From Dichotomocladium elegans (lineage: Eukaryota; Mucoromycota; Mucoromycetes; Mucorales; Lichtheimiaceae), in contig JAIXMN010000039.1 of assembly GCA_025716815.1 (NCBI GenBank), forward strand, positions 175,170 to 239,169: a stretch of DNA of 64,000 bases, in the 5' to 3' direction. Positions 32,855 to 44,700 of the stretch are shown here, in pieces (position 1 is the first letter of the stretch; each line of letters opens with the position of its first letter). The notes under the pieces were generated by a model. It was given only the letters and a program-made list of their open reading frames with translations. It was not told where the DNA came from and ran no database searches. The position numbers and the translations under genes were made by a program.

Positions 32855-34014
32855 TTTAAATCGCTAGTATATGATGAGGATCGGGGGGCAGAGGAGCACG
32901 TTCGTGCAATATGGCCAACACCTCCGCAGTTGAAGCATCGTTTGTTAGAGACGCGGTTAGGTCCTTGGCGTGGCATTGGATCGACCCGACGGTGACCTTG
33001 ATGGCCTGACGAAGAGCGCCACTGACGTTGGTTAGTGGGCCTGTCGCGCGAGAAACGGCCTTGTATCGCATCCAGGTCCATCGGCGTGGGTCCCTCGTGG
33101 TGTGTGGTACCATGCGGAGTATGGTCGTGTGTGGCACCAGTATAATCGTGCATCGTATCGCGGATTCCGCGAGTGTATTCTTGGACGGATTCATAAGATT
33201 CTGCAGCATTATAGGCATCTACAAGTGAAGCTGGTCGTTGCATGGAGACTTGCATGCAGGCTTCGTAGGTCAGTCCTCGAATAAAGTAGTGGATGGCCTC
33301 ACCTACTCCCATTTCTGGGAGTTCCAGCATTATGTCGCGGAATGCAACAATGTACTCGCGAATAGTACCGGAAGACGTGGTGGTTTGGTGCAGCTTCATG
33401 AGTTTATTGCGGGCAATGTCTTGCGAATTATGAGGCTTGAATTCTTGGCGGAAAGCAGTTTTGAAAGCGTGCCAAGTCTTCGGTGTTCGGTTGGTTAGGC
33501 TGTCGTCGGGGTCGATCGTGGTTTCGAGATGGCGCCACCAGGTGGCTGCGCCGCAACGTAAAAGGCTCGAGGCATAGGACACCTTCCCTTTGTCGTTGAG
33601 GCTGGTGCAGTCAAGATATTTTTCAACCATATGTAGCCAGGCTTCTACTGTGGCAGTCGAGCGTGTTCCACTGAAAGTGTCTGGTTGAACAGGTTTGACA
33701 CCCGTGTAATTGTTAGCAGTCGATTCGCGCAATGCTTTTAATTCCTCTTGTTGGGATTGCATCTGTACGAGCATTCTTTGGATTGTTTCGAGTAGGTTCT
33801 TATTTTCCATGGCGGCAATTACGGTCTTGACTATCGCTTGGGCTCTTGTTTTAAGTGTGGCAAGGTTGTTCGGGTTGAAAGTAGCGCGTTCGCCTACGGG
33901 GATATGTATCTGATCGAAGTTCGTGCGGTATTGTTCTTGGTATTCCTGTGGAAGAAGCTCGTAGACGTATTCTTGTATGACAAATTTCTTTTGTTGGTCG
34001 GAGGTAAATGGCAT
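32833..34014 (-). CDS. gag: E2 Gag
   Basis: 393 residues starting at the ATG that overlaps the end of the primer-binding region. Capsid domain about 125-290 (AWLHMVEKYLD, TWWRHLETT); one CCHC knuckle (CFNCGGVGHIARTC) near 360. Gag ends 27 bases after the slippery site. Role as for E1 Gag; sequence clearly diverged from E1, so E2 is a separate family. Confidence 0.95.
   Translation of the reverse strand: MPFTSDQQKKFVIQEYVYELLPQEYQEQYRTNFDQIHIPVGERATFNPNNLATLKTRAQAIVKTVIAAMENKNLLETIQRMLVQMQSQQEELKALRESTANNYTGVKPVQPDTFSGTRSTATVEAWLHMVEKYLDCTSLNDKGKVSYASSLLRCGAATWWRHLETTIDPDDSLTNRTPKTWHAFKTAFRQEFKPHNSQDIARNKLMKLHQTTTSSGTIREYIVAFRDIMLELPEMGVGEAIHYFIRGLTYEACMQVSMQRPASLVDAYNAAESYESVQEYTRGIRDTMHDYTGATHDHTPHGTTHHEGPTPMDLDAIQGRFSRDRPTNQRQWRSSSGHQGHRRVDPMPRQGPNRVSNKRCFNCGGVGHIARTCSSAPRSSSYTSDLKEEARSD
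32854..32860 (-). other. -1 frameshift heptamer T TTA AAA (E2)
   Basis: Gag codons GAT TTA AAA; the -1 frame gives the pol N-terminus ending in PSLNA, as in D and E1. Confidence 0.65.
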
Positions 34015-34015
34015 C

Positions 34016-34023
34016 AGCTACCA
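34016..34023 (-). other. Primer-binding site TGGTAGCT (E2)
   Basis: Two bases inside the 5' LTR; gag ATG at 34014-34012 follows directly. Confidence 0.6.
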
Positions 34024-34025
34024 AT

Positions 34026-34347
34026 TGTCGTTGTCCTGGTCACGAAGATCCTTTTGCAATAGACAACGGCGAGTTCACACAGAACTGGAATGTCACTAAG
34101 ACGATTCAGGGAAATATCAGAAATGAGATATGGTTTATTTAATGGAACTATTTGAGTATTTATATGTTTTTCTGTATCTAAAAATGTGTGGCTAATATAT
34201 ATATATAGATTGTGGCTGGGCGTGTGTATGGTTTGTGGTAGGCTTTGGATGTGGTACGTGGCTCAGTAAGCGTACTGCGCCTTGTACGTTCTTGAGAGTC
34301 TTACAAAATAAATTAGATTATGTGACTATCTGATTCTGGCCACGACA
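34026..34347 (-). repeat. 5' LTR of E2
   Basis: 322 bp; minus orientation. Contains an ATATATATATA run near 34196-34207 and AAATATACTCAAATAG-type promoter sequence on minus (near 34148). Confidence 0.9.
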
Positions 34348-34387
34348 CAGTAACCAATCGTTTTGTCGTAACACCAAGAAGTCCTCC

Positions 34388-34830
34388 TGTCGTAACCAAA
34401 TCTATCGGTTATTATAATTCCCGGACATATCTATTTTTGTAATGACCCATGACGTAATGCTCGTCATATATCTTCTTGGGGCACTATGACGACATAGACA
34501 TCATTACCTCTTAGACATCGTCTGCTCCCCATTACGACATCATATGTGTATTTAGCATTTGACAATTAATATAAATATCCAGATAATGAACAGACAATAA
34601 AGGATTATCAACTTATCTACCCAATCCCTCGAGATTGCCTTAGTGGTCTACGCTCTTCGTGGTTATCCTTTGTGGTCCTTCTTCGTGGTTATCCTTTGTG
34701 GTCCTTCTTCGTGGTTATACTCTCTTCGTGGCGATACTCCTCAGTGGTTATATATATATATATATATATTCTTCGTGACTCCCTCTGTGGTCGTCTTCTC
34801 TTCGTGATACAAGCAAAAACAAAGACGACA
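34388..34830 (+). repeat. 5' LTR of D
   Basis: 443 bp from TGTCGTAACC to AAAGACGACA. Has AATATAAATATCC as likely TATA (near 34568), AATAAAGG, direct repeats of TTCGTGGTTATCCTTTGTGG, and a (TA)n run near 34750. Confidence 0.95.
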
Positions 34831-34832
34831 TT

Positions 34833-34840
34833 TGGTAGCT
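34833..34840 (+). other. Primer-binding site TGGTAGCT (D)
   Basis: Two bases after the LTR; gag ATG at 34842. Confidence 0.6.
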
Positions 34841-34841
34841 G

Positions 34842-35768
34842 ATGACTGACCAACAACATCCAAATCCTATGGACCTTATGCACGGAATGCTGGTGCAAAT
34901 GCAGGCACAGCAGCAAGAAATTCGAGCTCTCCGTGAACAACTGAATACAAGGGCCAGCCCAAGAATTAAACCGGTCCAGCCAGATCTTTTTCGAGGTGGC
35001 CGCTCGTCTTCGGCAGTGGAGGCATGGTTGCATACAGTTGACAAATATGGTGAGTGTGCCTCGCTCTCGGACTCCGAACGTGTAACATACGCGTCAACAT
35101 TACTACGTGATGGCGCGGCAACTTGGTGGCGACATCTGGAAATGTCTATCAATCCGGATGACACCCACAGCGACATGACACCCAAGACGTGGCAAGAATT
35201 TCAAATAGCATTCCGTGCCGAATTCAAACCGAGAAACGCGAAAGAAATGGCGCGCAATAAACTTCGGGCCTTATCGCAAGCATCAACGACATCTGGTACC
35301 ATCCGTGAATATGTTACTGAATTCCGCAATATCATGCTCGACCTTCCGGAGATGTTCGACGATGACGCGATGCACGAATTCATCCGTGGACTATCCTACG
35401 ACGCCCGCATCCAGGTGCTCCTCAAGGAACCGACGTCACTACGAGCTGCCTATAATGCGGCAGAAGCGTTCGAGGCTGTCCACGAGTATGCCGCTGGTAT
35501 CCGCGAGACGTTCCAGCGCCCTGGGACGAATAACCCACGATCAACACCAGTTGCCGCCGAAGGTCCGGTGCCAATGGAATTGGACACCATCCATCAACGG
35601 TCGTTTCCGCAGCGTCGACAACAGTATCGGCCTCGACGATGCTACAATTGTGATGGCCGTGGTCACTTGGCGCGCGATTGCCCATCACCCCCACAAGGCA
35701 ACTTTGGCTCTGTTCCCGCTACCTCATCGCCTCGCAAGGATTTAAAAGGCGCAGCGCGTCGGGATTAA
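34842..35768 (+). CDS. gag: D Gag
   Basis: 308 residues, closest to E1 Gag. Short Gln-rich coil (QMQAQQQEIRAL), capsid domain about 60-225 (AWLHTVDKYGE, TWWRHLEMS), one CCHC knuckle (CYNCDGRGHLARDC) near 267-280. Starts right after the primer-binding site. Ends at TAA 35766-35768; pol is reached by -1 shift at 35741-35747. Confidence 0.95.
   Translation: MTDQQHPNPMDLMHGMLVQMQAQQQEIRALREQLNTRASPRIKPVQPDLFRGGRSSSAVEAWLHTVDKYGECASLSDSERVTYASTLLRDGAATWWRHLEMSINPDDTHSDMTPKTWQEFQIAFRAEFKPRNAKEMARNKLRALSQASTTSGTIREYVTEFRNIMLDLPEMFDDDAMHEFIRGLSYDARIQVLLKEPTSLRAAYNAAEAFEAVHEYAAGIRETFQRPGTNNPRSTPVAAEGPVPMELDTIHQRSFPQRRQQYRPRRCYNCDGRGHLARDCPSPPQGNFGSVPATSSPRKDLKGAARRD
35741..35747 (+). other. -1 frameshift heptamer T TTA AAA (D)
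   Basis: Identical site and context (AAG GAT TTA AAA GGC) to E1. Confidence 0.65.
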
Positions 35769-38700
35769 AGGGAGTCCCTTCGCGCTCGATACCTTCCCTC
35801 AACGCCCTACAAGATAAAGATTCTCCAGAATCGGTCACCCATGGATCCGCCGCCCAAGTGTCTGGCCCATTGGACACTCCTTTAATCGACCTCTCCGAGG
35901 AGGTCCCATTCGACGAGGAGAACGATGATAGCACGCACCAAAACAATCTTAGACATATTGAATCATTGAATGCAATAAACCATACCTCTTTGCCACTCTA
36001 CTCCATGGTCTGCAACGGAAAGCCGGTCGATGTCCTACTAGATAGTGGTGCCACCTGCACGTACGTCTCACCCCATCTGGCTGCAGGTTGCCCAGTCTAT
36101 CCAGTATCAAACCGACATGTCGAAACTGCAGGAGGTCACAAGTTTGCAATCAATCGCGCTGTCACGCTATCACTAAATGCCGCTGGTTTTACACACGAAG
36201 TTTTTGCATACGTCCTAGACACCAAATTCGACCTCATCCTCGGCCGTGATTGGATCAAGCGTGTACATCCTATGCCCGATTGGGATAAAGACACCTGGCG
36301 CATCACAGTCGACAAAATGACGTATACACTCCGCCCCAAGTTTGATCGCCCCATACCTGACCTCGCTTACCTAATATCGCACCGGCAAGTGGAACGTCTA
36401 ACTAAACGGCATCAAGTGGAAGAGCTGTTTTTGTGTTATGTCCGTCCTGATCACAACGGGGAAGAGAAGTCCCAGCCAGACAGCCTCCAACAGCTCCTCA
36501 GGGACTACCCAGACGTATTCAAGGACAAGCTGCCTGGGTTACCACCGACAAGAGAGGTCAACCACGTCATCGACACGGGGGACGCAACTGAGATGGATGG
36601 ATTAGAGAGAATGAAAAAAGACAACTATAAAAGTATCTTTGAGGTTTTTTGTTTATTCCTGAAAATAAAATAACTCTCTTTTATAATAATTCTATTAGAA
36701 CGGCGATGTAAGTGCTTAATCCTGTTAGGACGTATCGGATGAGAGCATTCTCTTTTCATTGTCCTCTTCAAGACCAGTGATGGATCCTGGGTAGAGGAAG
36801 TACCTTTGATAGGTGCGATTGTCCTGTCACGCAAGCGGATATGAAAATATCGGTCCCTGAACATCAATGTGTTAAATTCATCATTGTCTTAGTTTCAGGA
36901 TATCGGCGATAGTGATGTGAAACCGGCTAAGTTCTCTAACACGGATCAATGTTCACCACATTACCCCCTTCCAGGTTGAACATAACGCTTAATGGAGGTG
37001 TGCCGTTTGATTGCGCTTGCTACGTCTTAGGATATAGCCATTGCGTTCTGTGGTGTCAGTACCTGAATGTCTACGCTTTCGCTGTGGAGCTTGTTGAGTC
37101 ATGTTTTTTGGTGTGGGTGTTGTACCCTTTACCTTCTTTGGTGTTGGTGTAGTACCTGTTACCTTTGAATGAGCCTGTGGGCCTAGGCTCCGTATCCTGT
37201 CCCAGTATTTTGCGATTGGCTCTGGACTATTGAAGGACGCATGCGGTTCCCATGTATCGTCTTCTGGTCCATAGCCTTCCCATCGAACCCGATATAGGTA
37301 CCTTCCGGGTGACAACTCTTTATGGTCTACAATCGCTCGGACTGTATAGTATTTACCATTCTTTTCATATACCTCTTCGATGCTGATCAGTTCATCTTGA
37401 GATACAAGTTTGAGTTGCGAGGGTGCAAAATTTCTGGTTGCGAGGAGTCCCTGTTCGTCTCTGAGGACATAGGAACCACCTTTGGTTTCCCTGACGACAG
37501 TGTATGGTCCTTCATATCGAGGATCCGTTTTTTTACTGCGTGTTTCATCTTTGACCATGACCGTGCTACCAGGAGGATATTTAATGATCCTGTATTTGGT
37601 ATCATGTTTACCTTTCTTAACATCTGATAGAGCTTTTGCCCGTTCTGCTATGGCCGGAAAGATGGTGTCAGACATTTTATCAATGCGGTCCATCAGCTCC
37701 TTTTCTGTTAAGGGCCGTGGTATCTCGTCATTGCTATAATCTCTGAAGCCATTCATTGTGCGGTTGAACATTAGGGCGAATGGTGTGGAACCATGTCTAC
37801 TGGCGACTTTGTTGTTGATGGCGAGCTGTGTACTTTTGACGTACAAGTCCCAATCATGTCGTGCGCCATTGAGGCTCTTGCGTATGACGTTGACCGATGT
37901 TTGTACATATCGTTCTGCCAAGCCATTTGCGCGTGGATGATAAGGTGTTGTTAACCGATGGTCAAAACCGGTGGACTGGCTAAGTTGCTTCATCAAATGA
38001 TTGACAAATTCTGTGCCGTTATCCGATTGTAGATAGCGTGGAAAACCGTAATCGCAAAAGGTGTTTATGACTGCTTGTACTACTGTGTCTGAAGACTTGT
38101 CAGGAAGTGCATGTAGTACACAAAAGCGTGTGCAAACATCGACCATAACTAAGAGATAGTTGTGCCCTCGTGCGCTTGTTCCAAAGCCGCTGGCAAGGTC
38201 GATTGCCCAGTGATCACCAGGGTAGAAGGCGTGAATAGGGCGCATAGGATGATACCCTGTTTTCGTCACGTTGAAGCGTTGGCATTGTGGACATTGTTTA
38301 ACGTGTTCAGCCGCTTGCTTGTACATGTTAGGCCATCTGAGCCCGTCATTCTGAAGAGACTTCGTCATCACTTCAGCGCCGAAGTGTCCAAACGCATGAG
38401 CTTGTGCTAACAGCTGTGGTCGTTCTCCTTCAGGAGGAATAAAATGTACTGATGTGTCAACATCGTCTTCCTTAGTTACGTCCGTGGTGGTGTGTGTTGA
38501 CATAGTTTTGTTTACGATTAAATTGGTCGTGTTACTTTGCGTAGCATTACCCCCTTCCAGCTCTTTGTCCGTGGGAAAAAGGCGCGAAAGTTGGTCGGGA
38601 AGGATGTTGTCTAATCCTGGCAAGTGTACTACGTCAAAAGTGTATTCAAGAATGGTGTCTAACCAGTTGTTCATCATGGCATTAGTAACCTTTTGGGTGT

Positions 38701-41700
38701 GAAGATATACCAACGCTTTGTGATCGGTGTAAAGTGTGAACTTTTGTCCCCAAAGGAATTTGTGGAATTTTGTGAGTGCGTAAACAACAGCGAGCAACTC
38801 ACGCTTTGTTGTAGAGTAATTTCGCTCTGATTTTGAGAGAGCTCTAGCCATGAAAGCGATATGCCGTGTTTCTTTATCAATGACTTGGTAAAGGACAGCA
38901 CCAATACCGACGTTGGATGCGTCAGTAGCAACCTGAAAAGGGTGTCGTAAATCAGGGTAGCGAAGGATGGGTGCATCCAGCAAAACCTGTTTTAAGCGGT
39001 TGAAAGTCGCTTGCTCATGACTGGTCCATTTGTTACCCAGATCCCCTGCATAACGCAGACAATCCAGGGGTGCAGTGAGGTCCGCACACTTGGGTATGGA
39101 TTCACGGAAATAATTAATCACTCCGAGAAATCGTTGGATGTCTTTACCCGTGCGAGGTGTAGGCCACTCCTGTATATTGCTGACTTTGCGAGGGTCTAGC
39201 CCGATGCCTTGTTCAGACACGCAGAAGCCTAGGAGGTAAACGCAGCGTTGTGCGAAATGGCACTTATCCGGATTCAGAATGAGGTTTACGTCGGTGAGCT
39301 TTTTAATTGCTGTAGCGACGTGCTGAGCGTGTTCATCCAGTCCCTTAGAGAAGATAATGATATCGTCCACGAATGTGGTGACAAAAGGGAGATCATGGAA
39401 AATGATGTTCATGGTACGCTGAAAAATAGAGGATATGGGCTTGAGTCCAAAGGGACAGCCTCGGAATTGATATTGTATATGACCATGCGGCTTAAATGCT
39501 GTCTTTTGTCTGTGTGGCTCATAAATTTCAAAGCGGTGAAATGCGCATTTTAGGTCAAGAGTTGTAAAAACTGTGGAGCCTTGCAGCATATGAAAAATGT
39601 CCTTGATTAATGGAAGCGGATGACGATCCGGTTGGACCAACAGTTTGTTGATGTGTCGAGGATCGAGGCATGGCCGTTTATCAGTGTAATTACCAAAGAG
39701 ATCCTTTTTTGGTGCTAGCGTAAGTGGACTGTTCCACATTGTGTTGACAGGTGCAGGTTCTATGGTGCCATCTTCCAACCATGTTTGTATCTGCTTATCA
39801 ATGATTTCCTTATATGCTAGTGCCAAAGGATATTGTGCACGGTGAGATACTACACCTTCTGGCGTGTCGATGCGGACGACTGATTCCGGTACCGTACAGA
39901 AAGAGTTCTTTGGGATTTGTTTGTTATCCTCAATGATTGGTTGTACAACGGAGAAGAAATTTTTACGTTCCGTGTTTGTACCATAAGGAGAATTATTGGG
40001 TTCAGGCGTGTCGTTCACCTTTTCTTCCTTGTTCTTTGGTTGCGTGTTCCATGAGAGAACCAAACCAGTGAAACCAACTCCCATTTTGCGTGCTAAATCA
40101 AGACCAATTGTCACGGGTGCGTCACCTTCAAGTTCCAAGATGTAAAAATCATGTTTGAAATGCTTGCCATTGTAGGTTATCGCGACGTCGGTCACCAAGC
40201 CAAGTAAGTCGGCTGTTTTATCTCGTTGAGCCAGAGAGACAGAGATATTGTGCACTGCTTTTTTATTAAATATGATACTGCGTTCTGATTCTAGCTTTTC
40301 GATGAAAAATGGTGTGATAAACGATCTACTAGCACCTGTGTCAAAGAGGCCCAGTGTTTGTTCATTCTGTACCATGATAGGAATCAGCAGTGAGTCATCA
40401 TCGCTTGGGATGTGTGATATATGTGTTGAACGCAGAGTGTACTTACTCGTTATGTCCAATTCTTCCAAACGGACAGGAAGGATCTCCTGAAGTATAGCTT
40501 CATCACGTTCCGACAGCTTCGATGCTGTGTTATCCATGGACTTCGGCCCAACCTTGACGCGTATGGATTTGTTTGTAATGGGTGTCTTACCCTTTCTTTT
40601 TGCCTCGAAATACTCCTGGCAGGTATGTCCCTTGGTGTAAGGTACCTTTCTGCAGTAGCGGCAAAGGTTGTTGGAGATATGTTCTTGCTGCGCAGTGTAT
40701 GTACCGCGTCTGCCTTGTTGCAGCTGTTGTTGTACCAGCTGTTTTTGCTGTCGGAGGATGTGGCAGTCGGCCTTGGAGTGACTACCCTTCGGGTGGACTG
40801 GGCAGTCGCCGTACTTGTGCTGGCTCTGTGTTTTCGGCACCAAGCGCCGCTTCTTGTTGCTACCCTCGCGCATTTGGTACACTTCGTCAGGCCCGTCCTG
40901 TTCATCTGTTCCTTCGATGTATTCACCAAGAGTGGAGACTACTAATTGCGCCATTTCCATAATATCTGCTGGTAACATCGTCCCATAGCGTTGTGCCATG
41001 ACAGGGTGAATCTTGTCCCGGATGTGTCGAGGAAAGGATGACACAAAGTCGAAGGTTAAGTCGGGTCCTTGTTGACGGCTGGCCTCTGTCGCCAATGCGA
41101 TCCACTGTTCTGTATACAGTCGCACTGACTGGCCGTTACGATACCTCTTGGAATATAGCTCGTGTCGTTTGATATATGCGTGGTAAGGATTACCATATTC
41201 CTTGTGTACAACCTTACAAGCTTGCTCCCAGGTGTAGTGCTTGTCCGCCAGTTCGCGGCGGAACCACATGGTTTGCCCTTGATCAAGACACAACCAGAAG
41301 AGTCGTTCCCAATGCTCATCTAACGACAGGCCGTGGCTCCTCAGCTGCGCCTCGAATGCCTCCGTGAACGCACGCACTGACTCGTGCACCGGTTTACTGG
41401 TGTTGCGTACTGGACCGCCACGGAACTGCAAGGCTGGAAGCTCCTTTGGTACCAAGGTCTGTTGGCCATGCGCTATTCTTGCTCCGCGGGGCTGTAGGGC
41501 ATCTCTTGTGTTCTGGTACATTTTTAGGTCGTCTAGCGCCTGCTTATGTTCCTGGCGAAGGCGGTCCCGTTCCTCTTCCGGTTCGCCTATGGAGGACATG
41601 TACTGTTCATACACCTGCTGTAGACGATTACGGAGAATTGCTTCCGTGTTGGCAGGCGTGAGTATGCGCTCCTTCGCATACGTTTCGAGTGTTAAAACTC

Positions 41701-44700
41701 GTTGTTTCGGTGCCTCCTCGTTGTCTTGCATCGGCGTGTCCTCATCCTGGCACTCGGGAATGGGTTCCTTATGCACGTTCGCCTCGTGCAGGTTCGCCTC
41801 ATGGTTGCGTTCGACATTGGTAACTGGGGTGATGTCAGACATGGTGGGATCAGGTAGGAAAAACAAAGGTTTTCAAAGATAAAAATGAGATGGATGGATT
41901 AGAGAGAATGAAAAAAGACAACTATAAAAGTATCTTTGAGGTTTTTTGTTTATTCCTGAAAATAAAATAACTCTCTTTTATAATAATTCTATTAGAACGG
42001 CGATGTAAGTGCTTAATCCTGTTAGGACGTATCGGATGAGAGCATTCTCTTTTCATTGTCCTCTTCAAGACCAGTGATGGATCCTGGGTAGAGGAAGTAC
42101 CTTTGATAGGTGCGATTGTCCTGTCACGCAAGCGGATATGAAAATATCGGTCCCTGAACATCAATGTGTTAAATTCATCATTGTCTTAGTTTCAGGATAT
42201 CGGCGATAGTGATGTGAAACCGGCTAAGTTCTCTAACACGGATCAATGTTCACCACAGCAACACCCATAAATCGCCCACCATATAAGATGAGTCCGCTCG
42301 AACTGGATGAGCTACACAGACAGCTCAAGGAACTTCTCGATCTCCGCCTGATCCGTCCTAGTACCTCACCATGGGGCGCTCCGGTGCTCTTCGTTCGAAA
42401 GAAAGACGGGTCGATGCGTCTGTGCGTAGACTACCGTGCTATCAATCAAGTCACCCGGCGAAACTCGCACCCATTACCTCGTATTGATGAATGCCTGGAA
42501 CGACTCAGCGGCGCCAAGTATTTTTCAAGTATTGACTTACGCAGTGGCTACCATCAGGTTCGAATCCGAGAAGATGATGTACCCAAAACGGCGTTCAATA
42601 CTCGTTACGGATCTTACGAGTTTTTGGTCTTACCTTTCGGTTTGACCAATGCGCCGCCAACCTTTCAACGGCTCATGAACTCAGTACTGGGTGATTCACT
42701 GGATAAATTCGCGATGGTGTACCTCGACGATATTTTAATTTACAGCAAGACCAAGGCCGACCATTATCAACATGTCCGTCAAGTACTCGATTGTTTACGT
42801 AATGCCAGCCTCGTTGCCAACATGAAGAAATGTGAGTTTTTCAAGACCGAACTCGAGTTTGTAGGCTTTCAAGTCTCGGCTACTGGTATTCTACCCTCAC
42901 GATCCAAGGTAAAGGCAATTCAAGAATGGCCGCAGCCAACCAACGTCCAAGAAGTCCGCCAATTTGTGGGTCTAGCATCACATTACCGACGCTTCATTCG
43001 CAACTTCTCCACGATTGCTGCCCCATTGACGGACTTGACACAAGGTACAGGGGCAAAGAAACGCGAAATTATCTGGACACCACAATGCCAGGACGCATTT
43101 GATAAAATCAAGAACCGCATGACTCAGGCTCCAATATTGTTACCTCCAAACCCCGCTTTACCTTATACGATCGAGACGGATGCCTCTGACTTTGGAGTGG
43201 GCGCCGTACTGTTACAAGAAGGGGATGATGGTAAGATGCACCCTCTGGCATTCGAGTCCAAGAAGCTTTCTGCAGCAGAAAGGAACTACCCAGCCCAAGA
43301 ACGCGAATTACTAGGAATCCTCCACGCCCTTCGCTCTTGGCGCTGTTTCATAGAAGGCCGTCCATATGTGGTACGCACAGATCACCACCCACTATTGTAT
43401 TTTCGCAACCGCCGCAAGCCACCACCACCTCGCCTCATCCGTTGGATGGCAGAATTGGAGCTGTACGACCCCGAAATTCAGTACAAGAGTGGAAAGGAAA
43501 ATCACGTACCAGACCTATTGTCTCGCCGGGATGGTCCTAGCTGTGTCCCGGATCCCTCGTCCTTCGAACCAGACTACCTCTATGCACTCAAATCCATCGT
43601 GGATTCTGACTGGCCAAAATTCTATACAACAACCGAGGACAAATGGCCGACGACATTCAAGGACTTATTACGCCAACATAAAGATAAATTCGTGGTCAAG
43701 GCGAACCAGGTATATCGAAAAGTCAAGATCGGCGACACCATCCAGGAGATTTGTTATGCATTATTTGCCCGAAGGGCAGACTTAGTTCAACATTTCCATA
43801 ACAGCTTTGGGCATGCCGGTAAGGAAACAGTATATGACCTAATCAAGAAGCGCTGGTGGTGGCCCCATATGAAAGCCGATATCCACGACTGGCTCTATGA
43901 TTGCCGACAGTGCCAACTGGCAGCTAATGCTGACCGTGGTACGCACCATGCTCCCATGCGACCGCTCGATGTACCAGCCCCTTTTGCAAGATGGCATTTA
44001 GATTTCATCGGTGAGCTTCCAACCACATTAAAAGGAAATCGCTGGCTTTTGGTGGCCGTCGATTACGCCACCAACTGGACCATTGCTCGCGCTATACCCG
44101 ATGCTACTGGACAGGCTATTGCCGAATTCATTTATGAAGAGATTGTCATGCGTTTTGGGTGCCCGGAAGAAATTCTCACGGATCGTGGCGCCAACTTCAT
44201 GTCCAAAATCTTGAATCTCTACCTCGGCCGCACTAAAATCCACCACAAGCTGACCTCGGCCTTTCACCCCCGAACCAATGGCAAGGCTGAGCGCACCAAT
44301 GGCATTTTAAAACAAATGCTTCGTAAGTATGTTGACGGCGCCGTACACCGCTGGGATGATTTCGTGGAGCCTTCAGTATTTGCTTGTTGCATACGGAAAC
44401 ATCGCACCACTGGCAAGAGCCCCTTTTTTATGGTGTATGGTGTCGAACCCCGCCTCCCTGGAGACATCTTCCGCCCCTCAGTGATACTTGAACCCACTCA
44501 CGATGACATCGCCATTGACCAAGCTCGCAACCCATCACTGTTACGTCTTCGAGAGGCACGTGCCGATGCAGCAGAGCGCCTAAAAGCAAATGCAGCCCGA
44601 GACAAGTCCATTTGGGATTCTATGATGATCCACCAAGTTTTTACCATAGGAGACCAAGTACTTATGCGACATGAACAACGCTTAAGTTTGGAGTACAATT

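Larger units (their letters stand above)
28974..34347 (-). mobile_element. Gypsy element E2, intact
   Basis: Full-length 5,374-bp element in minus orientation, with 322-bp LTRs differing at about one base. The 4-bp duplication CAGT lies at 28970-28973 and 34348-34351, the same tetranucleotide used by E1. Gag and pol are open. Confidence 0.95.
36589..42257 (-). mobile_element. Chromovirus F, intact, inside D pol
   Basis: 5,669 bp with two 372-bp LTRs (36589-36960, 41886-42257) that read identical, and 5-bp duplication GCAAC (36584-36588, 42258-42262). One long gag-pol frame ending in a chromodomain. No tRNA-type primer site next to the LTR. Confidence 0.95.

Noticed and set aside
36625..36867. 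80-residue frame in the F LTRs (also 41922-42164) as a gene
   Set aside because: It lies entirely in the LTR, duplicates with it, and covers promoter and poly(A) signals.
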